From NCBI GenBank assembly GCA_023246415.1, contig JAHFIK010000007.1, forward strand, positions 3,962-24,311: 20,350 nt of DNA. Reading direction: 5' to 3'. The position numbers were made by a program, and so were the translations under genes. The notes beneath the pieces are model-generated. The model was given only the letters and a program-made list of their open reading frames with translations. It was not told the origin of the DNA and did not search any database. The first letter of the stretch is position 1. Every line of letters starts with the position of its first letter. This DNA is from Candidatus Uhrbacteria bacterium (GTDB lineage: Bacteria > Patescibacteriota > Patescibacteriia > 2-12-FULL-60-25). Below, one piece after another: positions 8,144-16,332 of this stretch.

Positions 8144-11100
8144 ATGAATCAATTAAAGAAATTTGTCTCGTCGTTCGTCGCTTTCGCGACCATTTTGTGG
8201 TCCGTCGGCGGCGCGTTGCTCTTCCCGGGCATCGCACAGGCGGCAACGCTTTCTCCAGGCGACCTCATCAAGGCGTCCGGACCAGCTGTGTACTACTACT
8301 CAGCTGATGGAAAGCGCTACGTGTTCCCGAACGAAAAGACGTACTTCTCATGGTTTTCCGATTTCGGATCCGTTAAGACCATTACGGACGCCGAACTCGC
8401 AGCCATCCTCATCGGAGGCAATGTGACGATCCGCCCGGGCACCAAGCTCGTGAAGATCACCACAGATCCGAAGACATACGCGGTTTCTGACCGGTGCGGC
8501 ACGCTGCACTGGATTCAGTCCGAAACAGTGGCCAAGTCGCTCTACGGCGATAACTGGGCACAGCGCGTTGTCGACGTTCCAGATGCATTCTTCGTGGACT
8601 ACGAGGTCGGCTCGTCCATCGCGACGGCAGTGCACCCAGACGGAACGCTCGTTAAGTACGCAAGCGACTCGAGCACGTACGTTGTCATGAACGGCCAGAA
8701 GCGAAAGCTCACCGGTTCTTCCATCTCGGATAACCGCTTGAACACCGCGAACGCCATCCAGACCACGATCACCTACTCGAACGGTGCAGATGTCACAGGT
8801 GCGGAATCCGCATTGAAGGACGTCGGTTGCGCCACCGCTTCAACGAATCAGCCATCCGTGTCCGGAGGCGTTTCTGTTGCTCTCGCGAGCGACACGCCAG
8901 CGGGCCGCACGGTGCCGAAGAATTCAAGCTCCAACTCGCTCATCAAGCTCAACCTCACGGGTGGCAACTCTGCCGCTCGCGTGATCGGGCTTCACTTGAA
9001 GCGCGTTGGCGCGGGTTCAGCCAGCGACATCTCCAACGTCTACCTCTACGACCAGAACATGGTCCGGTTGACGTCGGGTCGCACGGTCAACTCGTCTTCG
9101 CACTCGGTTGAATTCAACTCACTCTCCATCGACGTCCCGGCCAACACAACGGTCCCGGTGTACGTGTATGCTGACTTCGCAGCCACATCGGCTGGCGGTG
9201 AGCATGCGATCCAGGTCCCTGACGCGGCTTCCGTCGTCATGGAAGGATCCGGTACGGTGTCCGGCAGCTTCCCAATCACAGGTAATACCTTCGTGGTCGG
9301 GAACGTGAATGCGGCGCGCGTTGACGTCACAAAGGGCGTCACCCCGTCGAATCCAACGGTCGGCTCCAAGGGTGTTGAAGTCTCGAACTTCAAACTCGCA
9401 GCAAACACGAACGATGTTCAGATTCGCCAGATCAACCTCTACCAGGCTGGCAACATCTCGAACACCGACTTGTCCAACTTCCAGCTCGTTCAGGGCACAA
9501 CGGTCGTTGCGACAGCCGCGGCGGTGAGCAGCAAGAACCTCATCACCCTCGTGTTTAACCCACCATTCGTCATTGCGAACGGCGTTTCAAAGGTCTTCAG
9601 CTTGAAGGCCGATGTCGGCGGACGCTCTGGCCGAACGATCCGCACGTACGTCGAATACACAACAGACGTGACGGCGATCGACCAGGTGTATAACTCCGGT
9701 GCTTCAATCTGTATTACATCATCCGGAACCTGCTCAACGGGCTCCTTTGATGGAACCAGCACGAACTACATCGAAGTGACGGCACAGGGTGGACAGATGA
9801 CAGTCGCGTTCAATGGACCAACGTCTTCGAACGTCGCGAAGGGAACGCTCGCCGTTCCGTTCTTCGACTTCTCCATGTCGTCGGATTCCAGCGATCTCGA
9901 AATTCGCAACATTGACTTCTCGCTCGCTGGCCAAACCGCCAGCTCAACGGTGAAGGGCTCAGCCGGTACGGAATACTTCCGTAACTTCAAGGTTGTCGAT
10001 ATCGACACGGGCGCCACGGTGATGGGTCCAATCGGACTCCCATCGTCGCTCGCGAACAGCGCGACCGCCAGTGGCAACATGCAGTTCACCGATTCCTGGA
10101 CGTTGAAGGCCGGCACGACGCGGAACCTCCGCATCGTTGCTGACATCTCGAACAGCGAAGACGTAACAGGTGAACTCTTTGGCAATGGCCAGAACCAGTA
10201 CAAGTTGACCTTTGCCGCTTGGGGCGCAAACGATGTTCGCATTGTGAACACGGGTGAATTCCTCGACACGACAAAGATCGTCCCATCTGCAGCGATCACC
10301 GGAAACCCAATGACTGTGAAGTCCGCGGGTCTCACGGCAACGCTCGCTTCCGCGCCGCTCGGTTCAACCGTGGTGAAGAAGCAGCAGAATCTTCCAGCCG
10401 TCGGTATCTCTCTCGGCGCAGGCCAGCAGAGCGATGTCACGATCACGGCGATCAAGCTCACCGGTATGGCCCAGACCGCAGCGGTCCCAGGCTTCACTGC
10501 CGCGAAGTTTGATCAGCTCGTCACGAAGGTTGCCCTCTTTGATGGGGACACCCAGCTTGGCGATGCGAAGACCCCAGTCAGCGGTGTCGCAACGATTTCG
10601 AACTTCCAGCTCGCCATCCCGAAGGGCACCACGAAGACCCTCACCGTCAAGGTGACGATCTCTTCGACGGTTTCCTCGGCGGTCAGCACGGATGACTTCG
10701 CAATCGGTATTGCCGACGTCGCGAGCATTACCGCGCAGGATAAGGATGCAAACACCGTGACAGCCACGGTGAGCGCAGACCTCGTCGCAAACGCCGCGGC
10801 AACGGGTCAGAAAGTCATTCAGAAGGTGCTCAACAGTGGAACAATCACGATTCAGCCAGACAGCCAGCCACAGTCAACGATCCTCGTTGGCGGCGGATCG
10901 GCTTGGAAGGTGATGGCTCGTTACAAGGCAACCGCCCAGTACGAGGCAGCCGTGATCAACCGCGTTGCAGTTATCCATCCGAATGATGGCGGTGTGAACG
11001 GTGACTTCTCCGCGATCGCGATCGCTTCAAGTGGCGATACGACGAACCGCACGGATGTCATGAGCGCCGGTGCAACCAGCACGAAGGATATCGACATCTC

Positions 11101-12046
11101 CGCGAACCCAATCACGGTTCCTGCAGGGAGCTCGGTCAACTTCGAAATCTGGGCAAAGGTCGCCACGCCAGTCTCCACCTCAACGGCTACGTCGTACTCC
11201 CCACGCACGGGTAACACCATGTCGCTCGGGCTCGCGACCAGCACGCAGACAGGTGAGTGGACAACCAGCTACAACAACCAGATCAATGTGAAGACGGTCG
11301 GTCAGGCGTCCGGTGAGTACTTGTACTCCACCTCGACGAACGGCCTCGTTGGAAACGTCCAGGTGCTCCGCAAGGGCAAGCCAGTCGTGACAAAGCTCAC
11401 GCCAAGCTCGCTCACGCTCACCAGTGGCGCGCCAACGGATCTCTACAAGTTCCAGGTCGCTCCAGATGCAGATGGCGGGAACATTGCTTGGAAGCAAATT
11501 ATCTTCCAGGTGACCACCTCCTCCGCAACGGGCAGCGTCACGTTGAATAACTTCCGCCTCCTCAAGGGGAGCACGGAGTTGAACACAACGGCTGGACAGG
11601 AAGAGGTCTACATCCGTCGCTCGACGGACGGTGCGAGCATTACCGGCTCCACCGCGCTCCAGTCCGGTTACGTCATCGTTCGCCTCGTCAATGAGGAATC
11701 GGTGACCGGATCCGGTCAGGTGTACACGCTCCGCGCAACGCCAACGTTCACGGGAACAGGCTCGTCGGTTTCGACCGCCTTCCTCCGCTCGTCGTCTGTT
11801 GTCACGGGTTACATCGTGGACTCCATTGGTGCGGGTTCGTACGTCGGATCGCTCTCGATCGATACAGGTTCAGCACCAACGGGCACTGTCCTTGGTACCG
11901 GATCCTTGTACGACGGAACGTTCCTCTGGTCTGACAATACCGACATTCCACATAGCGCTGTCTCCGGCACCGCCGGCGGCTCACGCGACTGGACGAATGA
12001 CGCGTACGTGTCCGATCTCACACAGACCCAGGCGCTCACCCAGTAA
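8144..12046 (+). CDS. Large secreted S-layer-like surface protein with repeated beta modules
   Basis: From the ATG at 8144 the product has 1300 residues. MNQLKKFVSS and a hydrophobic stretch to AQA (31-33) make a clean signal peptide. Residues about 36-215 hold three related motifs built on a Tyr-containing hairpin (YYYSADGKRYVFPNEKTYF, LVKITTDPKTYAVSDRCGTL, LVKYASDSSTYVVMNGQKRK). About six beta modules of 150-190 residues follow, each with an 'L.NF.L..g' strand pair and a '(V/I)P.GTT..L.(V/I).(A/V)' strand (for example LKAGTTRNLRIVADI, IPKGTTKTLTVKVTI). Only four Cys were counted in the first 600 residues; 523 and 530 could pair. Codon choice is strongly biased (Lys almost always AAG, C-ending codons), as in highly expressed genes. 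An alternative start at 8099 has a better ribosome site but adds an odd 15-residue front with rare AGG/AGA codons. The S-layer role is inferred from size, export and bias. Confidence 0.82.
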   Translation: MNQLKKFVSSFVAFATILWSVGGALLFPGIAQAATLSPGDLIKASGPAVYYYSADGKRYVFPNEKTYFSWFSDFGSVKTITDAELAAILIGGNVTIRPGTKLVKITTDPKTYAVSDRCGTLHWIQSETVAKSLYGDNWAQRVVDVPDAFFVDYEVGSSIATAVHPDGTLVKYASDSSTYVVMNGQKRKLTGSSISDNRLNTANAIQTTITYSNGADVTGAESALKDVGCATASTNQPSVSGGVSVALASDTPAGRTVPKNSSSNSLIKLNLTGGNSAARVIGLHLKRVGAGSASDISNVYLYDQNMVRLTSGRTVNSSSHSVEFNSLSIDVPANTTVPVYVYADFAATSAGGEHAIQVPDAASVVMEGSGTVSGSFPITGNTFVVGNVNAARVDVTKGVTPSNPTVGSKGVEVSNFKLAANTNDVQIRQINLYQAGNISNTDLSNFQLVQGTTVVATAAAVSSKNLITLVFNPPFVIANGVSKVFSLKADVGGRSGRTIRTYVEYTTDVTAIDQVYNSGASICITSSGTCSTGSFDGTSTNYIEVTAQGGQMTVAFNGPTSSNVAKGTLAVPFFDFSMSSDSSDLEIRNIDFSLAGQTASSTVKGSAGTEYFRNFKVVDIDTGATVMGPIGLPSSLANSATASGNMQFTDSWTLKAGTTRNLRIVADISNSEDVTGELFGNGQNQYKLTFAAWGANDVRIVNTGEFLDTTKIVPSAAITGNPMTVKSAGLTATLASAPLGSTVVKKQQNLPAVGISLGAGQQSDVTITAIKLTGMAQTAAVPGFTAAKFDQLVTKVALFDGDTQLGDAKTPVSGVATISNFQLAIPKGTTKTLTVKVTISSTVSSAVSTDDFAIGIADVASITAQDKDANTVTATVSADLVANAAATGQKVIQKVLNSGTITIQPDSQPQSTILVGGGSAWKVMARYKATAQYEAAVINRVAVIHPNDGGVNGDFSAIAIASSGDTTNRTDVMSAGATSTKDIDISANPITVPAGSSVNFEIWAKVATPVSTSTATSYSPRTGNTMSLGLATSTQTGEWTTSYNNQINVKTVGQASGEYLYSTSTNGLVGNVQVLRKGKPVVTKLTPSSLTLTSGAPTDLYKFQVAPDADGGNIAWKQIIFQVTTSSATGSVTLNNFRLLKGSTELNTTAGQEEVYIRRSTDGASITGSTALQSGYVIVRLVNEESVTGSGQVYTLRATPTFTGTGSSVSTAFLRSSSVVTGYIVDSIGAGSYVGSLSIDTGSAPTGTVLGTGSLYDGTFLWSDNTDIPHSAVSGTAGGSRDWTNDAYVSDLTQTQALTQ

Positions 12047-12057
12047 GCAACCTTTTT

Positions 12058-12112
12058 GCCCGGTCTTCGGACTAGGCAGCTAGTGCGCTTCTGGAGGCCC
12101 TTGGCCTTCGCA
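12058..12112 (+). other. Tandem stem-loops in the 3' UTR of the S-layer-like gene
   Basis: Two hairpins sit between the stop codon and the terminator. The first is GCC..GTC-TTCG-GAC..GGC (12058-12077), capped by the very stable C(UUCG)G tetraloop. The second is CTG..AGGCC-CTT-GGCCT..CAG (about 12091-12112). They would protect the 3' end of a long, highly expressed mRNA. Confidence 0.5.
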
Positions 12113-12113
12113 G

Positions 12114-12143
12114 ACCCCCCGGCATTGTCCGGGGGGTTTGCTT
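12114..12143 (+). terminator. Strong intrinsic terminator of the S-layer-like gene
   Basis: A perfect 9-bp GC-rich stem, ACCCCCCGG (12114-12122) and CCGGGGGGT (12129-12137), with loop CATTGT, is followed by the T-rich TTGCTTT. Confidence 0.88.
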
Positions 12144-12170
12144 TAGAGGAGGGCGACAGGAAGGACGGCA

Positions 12171-12240
12171 ATGGAGCCATGAAGCCATGAAACAATCCAT
12201 CAGTTGAATGGGCACCATATGGCTCCATGGCTTCACGGCT
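12171..12240. repeat. Inverted repeat built from AGCCATGA / ATGGAGCCAT words
   Basis: Left arm 12171-12193 contains ATGGAGCCAT and AGCCATGAAGCCATG. Right arm 12217-12240 contains ATGGCTCCAT (exact complement of the first word) and CATGGCTTCACGGCT (14 of 15 complementary to the second). Because the words overlap, the arms can pair in two registers. The element sits between the S-layer terminator and the promoter of the ligase gene. Confidence 0.75.
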
Positions 12241-12271
12241 ACTCGTGTGGATGAGTGATTGGTCCTGTGCC

Positions 12272-12300
12272 TCGACTCTTCGAGGGTGTCCTGCTATTCT
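12272..12300 (+). promoter_or_regulatory. Promoter of the O-antigen ligase gene, leaderless arrangement
   Basis: TCGACT (12272-12277) is 17 bp before TATTCT (12295-12300), itself preceded by TGC (extended -10 TGCTATTCT). Ten bases separate the -10 from the ATG at 12311, so the transcript would begin at about the start codon. The ten bases TCCTGCTATT are identical to those at the 244 promoter. Confidence 0.55.
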
Positions 12301-12310
12301 CCAAACCACT

Positions 12311-14803
12311 ATGACGCGTCAAAATGTTGTGCGGCTTTTTAAGGTCATTTCGTACCTCGGGATTTATGGCGGATTACTCATGCCATTAGCGTTCTTCCCG
12401 GTTGTGATCTTCCCATTCGTTTTTTCAAAATTGATCGCGTTTCAAATACTGATCGGCCTGACATTCCCGGCGTATCTCGCGCTCATGTGGATGGAGCCAA
12501 AATATCGCCCGCCGAAGTCAGCCCTCTATACGGCGATTTTTGCATATTTCGGAGCGGTCCTGCTCTCTGTGATCTTTTCGGTTGATCCAAGTCGTTCCTG
12601 GTGGGGGAATCAGGAGCGCATGAACGGGTTGTATACGTTGCTGCACTTTCTCGCGTGGTTGACCATGACGATCGGCGTTTTAAAGACATGGGATCAGTGG
12701 AAGAAACTGCTGGGATATGAGGTCGTGTTGTCCGTGATCATGGGGGCAATCGCGTTGCTGCAGAAACCGTACCCGAACCTGTTGCTTTTTCCAGCTGGAG
12801 ATCGTGTCGGAGGACTGCTTGATAATCCGATCTACATGGGGGCATATCAGATTTTCAATCTTGCCTTCATCATGCTGTTGATCTTTAAGATTCGCTCCAT
12901 GCGGGTGCGGGCGTTGTTGGTTCTTGCGGCGATGGTAGACATCGGCGCATTTTTCGCGGCACAGTCTCGTGGCGCACTCCTTGGTCTTGCGGCGATGATC
13001 GGTGTATTTGCGGTGACGTATGCCATTTTCACGACAAATAAGAAAATGAAGTATGGTGTGCTTGGGAGCGCTGGCGTCCTCTTTGCTTCGTATGGAGTGA
13101 TTTTTCTCTTGCGGACCACGTCCTTCGTTGAGAATTCGGTGTTAAATCGATTGACGAATCTCTCGATTGCAACCGAAACGCGATTTATCGCGTGGGATAT
13201 TGCATGGAAGGGGTTCTTAGAGCGTCCGTTGACCGGTTGGGGATTCGACGCCTTTCATATCCTCTTTAACCTGAAATACAATCCGCGTTCGTTGGAGTAC
13301 GGGTATTACGAGACGTGGTTTGATCGAGCGCACAATACGGTGATGGACGTGCTTTCCATGACTGGGATTTTTGGATTCATTACATTCTTCGGAATCTTTA
13401 TCGTTCTGTTCTATCTCGTCTGGCGCGCGTATAAGAAAGGGTGGATCGATCTTCCCATCATGGCAATTTTGACGGCGCTCCCGGTGGGATATTTCCTTCA
13501 GAACCTGTTCGTGTTCGATCATCCGGCGGCATTCTCCATGAGTTATCTGTTGTATGCGTTCGTGATCGTGGCGACCCGTCCCGGTTTCTTAAAGCCCCTG
13601 GAGGGGAATCCTGCTGCGCAAGCCGTTGCCGCGCCGGTCGGATCGCAGCCCTCGGCTGCTCCTCGCGCTGCGCCATGGACACTCTTTATCATTATTCAAA
13701 TGATCGGCATCTTTTTTGCCTGGCGATTCTCGGTGTTGCCGTTCCGCGCATCGATGCTGGCGATCAAGGCGAATAATTTATTGACGTCTGGTCAGGCAGA
13801 TACGGCGTTGACGCTCTTTAAGCAGGCTGGACAGATTCCGACGCCATACACGGATGAACAGTCCTTCTTGCTCGCGCGCGACATGGTCCAAATCGCACAA
13901 TCTGGACAGCTGACGAGCATGCCTGGCTGGAAGGAGTTCTACGCACTCGCCAAAGAGAAGAATGAGCTTACTAATTCAGAGCATCCGCGGAATACGAATA
14001 ATTTGTACGTGTACGCGCAGCTCCTGATGACCGTCGCACCTCAGCTTCCAAAAGAAGAGCAGTCCGCAGAACTGACGAAATCCGTGGAATACTTTAACAA
14101 GGCGCTCGAAACATCGCCTGCACGACAACAGATCGCGTGGGGATTGGCACAGCTCTACTCTCAGCTTGGTCGAGGTCAGGAAGCGTATGATGTGTTGCTT
14201 ACGACGAGTAAGGGTGACGAACATATCGGCGAAAGCTGGTGGTATCTTGGCGGGGTGACGTGGTTCCAACTTGGGAAGGCTGAAGAGGGTGCGGGATACA
14301 TGATCAAAGCGGTGAAAGCGAAGAGTGCCTTTGCGCTTCGGAATGTGCGTGATGCGGCTCAGCTTGCTGAAGCGGCAGTGGTCGTCAAAGACATGGATAC
14401 ATTAAAGTCGATTCTCCCACTCCTCTCGGATGATCCGAGTCCGACGGGCACGCGAAAAGGATTGGGTGGGGGGTCTGTCGACCTGTATCTCAGTATCGCG
14501 CAATCCTTTGAAAAAGCAGGTTTGACTGGCGAACGAAATAGTATTCTGAACGCGCTGACGCAAGTGGACCCTACGATTGCGGGCAAACTCTTGCCATTGC
14601 AACAGGGCAAGGTGAATACGATTGCGGAAGCGATGAAGATTACGGCGGAGCAAGCAATCGCTGCGACGTCGACTCCGGCGTCCGCCTCATCAACGACCAC
14701 GCTCATCGCGACCTCGACTCCGGTCGCGCAGCCCTCATCGGCGGCACCATCTGCGCCAGTCGTATCGTCGCCATCATCGAAGTACTCCGGGCCGAGACGG
14801 TAG
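12311..14803 (+). CDS. O-antigen ligase/polymerase family membrane protein (Wzy_C type) with TPR-like C-terminus
   Basis: From ATG 12311 the product has 830 residues. Residues about 10-425 contain 10-12 transmembrane segments. The Wzy_C/WaaL hallmarks are present: GGLLDNPIYMGAYQ (167-180), the small-residue helix AAQSRGALLGLAA (216-228), and a large outer loop ending in RFIAWDIAWKGFLERPLTGWG and FDRAHNTVMDVLS with the conserved His at 341. One more hydrophobic segment (about 455-475) leads to helical repeats resembling TPRs (about 480-790), then a Ser/Thr/Ala/Pro-rich tail. Such enzymes move lipid-linked glycans onto an acceptor outside the membrane, either LPS core or a protein; Patescibacteria usually lack LPS, so a surface protein such as the upstream S-layer candidate is the attractive acceptor, by inference. 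The frame extends to 12227, but that would cross the promoter and repeat. Confidence 0.85.
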   Translation: MTRQNVVRLFKVISYLGIYGGLLMPLAFFPVVIFPFVFSKLIAFQILIGLTFPAYLALMWMEPKYRPPKSALYTAIFAYFGAVLLSVIFSVDPSRSWWGNQERMNGLYTLLHFLAWLTMTIGVLKTWDQWKKLLGYEVVLSVIMGAIALLQKPYPNLLLFPAGDRVGGLLDNPIYMGAYQIFNLAFIMLLIFKIRSMRVRALLVLAAMVDIGAFFAAQSRGALLGLAAMIGVFAVTYAIFTTNKKMKYGVLGSAGVLFASYGVIFLLRTTSFVENSVLNRLTNLSIATETRFIAWDIAWKGFLERPLTGWGFDAFHILFNLKYNPRSLEYGYYETWFDRAHNTVMDVLSMTGIFGFITFFGIFIVLFYLVWRAYKKGWIDLPIMAILTALPVGYFLQNLFVFDHPAAFSMSYLLYAFVIVATRPGFLKPLEGNPAAQAVAAPVGSQPSAAPRAAPWTLFIIIQMIGIFFAWRFSVLPFRASMLAIKANNLLTSGQADTALTLFKQAGQIPTPYTDEQSFLLARDMVQIAQSGQLTSMPGWKEFYALAKEKNELTNSEHPRNTNNLYVYAQLLMTVAPQLPKEEQSAELTKSVEYFNKALETSPARQQIAWGLAQLYSQLGRGQEAYDVLLTTSKGDEHIGESWWYLGGVTWFQLGKAEEGAGYMIKAVKAKSAFALRNVRDAAQLAEAAVVVKDMDTLKSILPLLSDDPSPTGTRKGLGGGSVDLYLSIAQSFEKAGLTGERNSILNALTQVDPTIAGKLLPLQQGKVNTIAEAMKITAEQAIAATSTPASASSTTTLIATSTPVAQPSSAAPSAPVVSSPSSKYSGPRR

Positions 14804-14829
14804 GGCGTCGCGATGGTCGCGAACAAGAT

Positions 14830-14889
14830 AACAATTCAACAATACAACAATCCGGTCAGCTGACCGGATTGTTGTATTGTTGAATTGTT
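14830..14889. terminator. 60-base perfect palindrome between convergent genes, probable bidirectional terminator
   Basis: The two 30-base arms (14830-14859 and 14860-14889) are exact reverse complements with no spacer; the centre is CAGCTG inside CCGGTCAG/CTGACCGG. The outer part consists of ACAATTCA, ACAATAC and AACAAT words. On the plus strand the arm is followed by TTTAT. The right end is flush with the TAA stop of the minus-strand glycosyltransferase (complement of 14890-14892). A further 6-bp stem (TCGCGA at 14808 and 14817) lies just before it. Confidence 0.85.
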
Positions 14890-16086
14890 TTATGGACGCT
14901 GGAGTACGTCAAATGTATCCTTCCACATTTTCTCTGCCGTGAATCGTGTTGCGACGTTCTGTATTGCTGCTTCGCCGTTTTTGCGAGCCTTGTCCGGATT
15001 CGAGAGTGCGTCAACGATGACATTGGCGACGGATTGCGGATTGCCCGGCTGAGCGATCCACCCGACAGAGCCGATCATCCACTTATTTGCCCCGACATCG
15101 GTGGCGATACAGGGGAGACCGGCAGCCATGGCTTCCAGAATGACCCAGGGCATCCCTTCTTTGAGCGAGGGGAGCGTGAAGAGATCGGCACCTGGGAGGA
15201 GCGTTGATGCATCTCGGATGGCGCCTGGAAATGAAACGACCTGTTCGAGACCGAGTGCGGTCCGTTTCGTTTCAAGGGCTTGGCGTTCTTCCCCGTCACC
15301 GATCACGAGGAATCGTGCCTCAGGTCGTGTTCGGTGAGCCATCGCGATCGCGTCCAGGTACCCGAGGAGATTTTTTGTGGGATAAAAGTTCGCAATGGTG
15401 AGGACGAGTGGCGTTGATGGCGTGACCGCGTGACTCTGCGGTTGCTGGTCGGATGAGGTGCGACGAATTCCTGCTTCCCACAACGTTTCAAGCCGCGCTC
15501 TGGCATCGGCCCGTGATAAAAAGGATGTCTCAAATTTTTTGAGATCGACGCCGTTTGAAATGACAACGAGTTTTTCGCGTGGGGTGATATGAGAGGTGAT
15601 CGCAAGCGCGTGATCGTTCGGATGGAGGATGATGATGACATCTTTTAATTTCGCAGTCAGTCGCTCGCTCCATCTTCGGATGGATTTTTGAAGCGGGGAG
15701 ACCGGATCGAGGAACGACCATCCTGCGATGCGATACACAACGCGTGGTACACCGGCGAGTTTCGCCGCAATAGATCCAACGACGCCCACTTTCGAACTGT
15801 GAAGATAGACGACATCGGGTTTCCAGGATTTCATCAGCGTTCGAAGCTCTTGAACCGCGCTGATGTCGGCGATGGGTGAGAGTTCGCGTTTGAGCTGGTG
15901 AAGTTCATGAAACGGAATGACATCGGCTTCACAGCGGTCTGCTAACTCGCCATGTCCGCTTGCGGCGACGAGGATGTCATATCCTCGTTTGAGCGCTTCC
16001 TTTGCTGTGTTAAGGACATAAGACTGCACCCCGCCCCATTCTGACAGGGTGATAACGATGAGAAGGCGGCGCTTGGCGTCTGACAT
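14890..16086 (-). CDS. Family 4 glycosyltransferase (GT-B fold)
   Basis: From ATG 16086 the product has 398 residues, normal for GT4. The N-terminal domain opens with RLLIVITLSEWGGVQSYVLN, the nucleotide-fold start with the 'GG.q.yv' acceptor-side loop. DVVYLHSSKVGVVGSIAAKLAG (91-112), the hinge ISNGVDLKKF (177-186), IANFYPTKNL (231-240), VIGDGEER (261-268) and the E-x7-E pair (E310, E318 in KEGMPWVILEAMAAGLP) are all present, so the enzyme looks active. Overall it is most like glycosyltransferases that act on undecaprenyl-linked glycans. The frame stays open to 16149, but 16086 fits both the usual GT4 beginning and a promoter. The gene converges on the ligase gene and is divergent from the asparagine synthetase. 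Confidence 0.88.
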   Translation of the reverse strand: MSDAKRRLLIVITLSEWGGVQSYVLNTAKEALKRGYDILVAASGHGELADRCEADVIPFHELHQLKRELSPIADISAVQELRTLMKSWKPDVVYLHSSKVGVVGSIAAKLAGVPRVVYRIAGWSFLDPVSPLQKSIRRWSERLTAKLKDVIIILHPNDHALAITSHITPREKLVVISNGVDLKKFETSFLSRADARARLETLWEAGIRRTSSDQQPQSHAVTPSTPLVLTIANFYPTKNLLGYLDAIAMAHRTRPEARFLVIGDGEERQALETKRTALGLEQVVSFPGAIRDASTLLPGADLFTLPSLKEGMPWVILEAMAAGLPCIATDVGANKWMIGSVGWIAQPGNPQSVANVIVDALSNPDKARKNGEAAIQNVATRFTAEKMWKDTFDVLQRP

Positions 16087-16096
16087 AACGTGGAGT

Positions 16097-16125
16097 AGAG
16101 TAAACGGTGCTACGGCGGAAGCCAA
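16097..16125 (-). promoter_or_regulatory. Promoter of the minus-strand glycosyltransferase, leaderless arrangement
   Basis: On the minus strand TTGGCT (complement of 16120-16125) is 17 bp before TACTCT (complement of 16097-16102). Ten bases then lead to the ATG at 16086. No Shine-Dalgarno sequence would fit in the resulting mRNA. Confidence 0.5.
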
Positions 16126-16171
16126 TAGCTGGCGAGGGCCGTCTCTCATTAGAGGTGGTCAGTGCCAATCC

Positions 16172-16262
16172 GATTGTTGAATTGTTATATTGTTAAATTG
16201 TTGGATGCTGAGCGGTCCTGACTCTAGAAAATACAATACAACCATTAAACAATACAGCAATT
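16172..16262. repeat. Degenerate inverted repeat of ATTGTT words between divergent genes
   Basis: The left arm (16172-16206) has four ATTGTT words separated by GA, ATA/TA and AA. The right arm (16226-16262) carries ACAATAC, ACAACCATT, AACAATAC and GCAATTG. Pairing is imperfect. The vocabulary matches the palindrome at 14830-14889, so the glycosyltransferase gene has related elements at both ends. Here the element lies upstream of both flanking genes, where a terminator has no obvious job. Confidence 0.6.
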
Positions 16263-16332
16263 GTGAAGATCGCTAGACATTCTCATTGTGCGATAGCCCT
16301 GATTCTTCTCTAGATTCCACCCACCTCTTGAT

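Noticed and set aside
9766..10497. Long open frame on the minus strand inside the S-layer-like gene
   Set aside because: It mirrors the biased codons of the plus-strand gene and has no recognisable protein features; the same holds for the antisense frames at 3753-4403 and 17254-17865.
12227..12310. Upstream extension of the ligase to ATG 12227
   Set aside because: The added codons cross the right arm of the 12171-12240 repeat and the candidate promoter; the family normally begins close to its first membrane segment.
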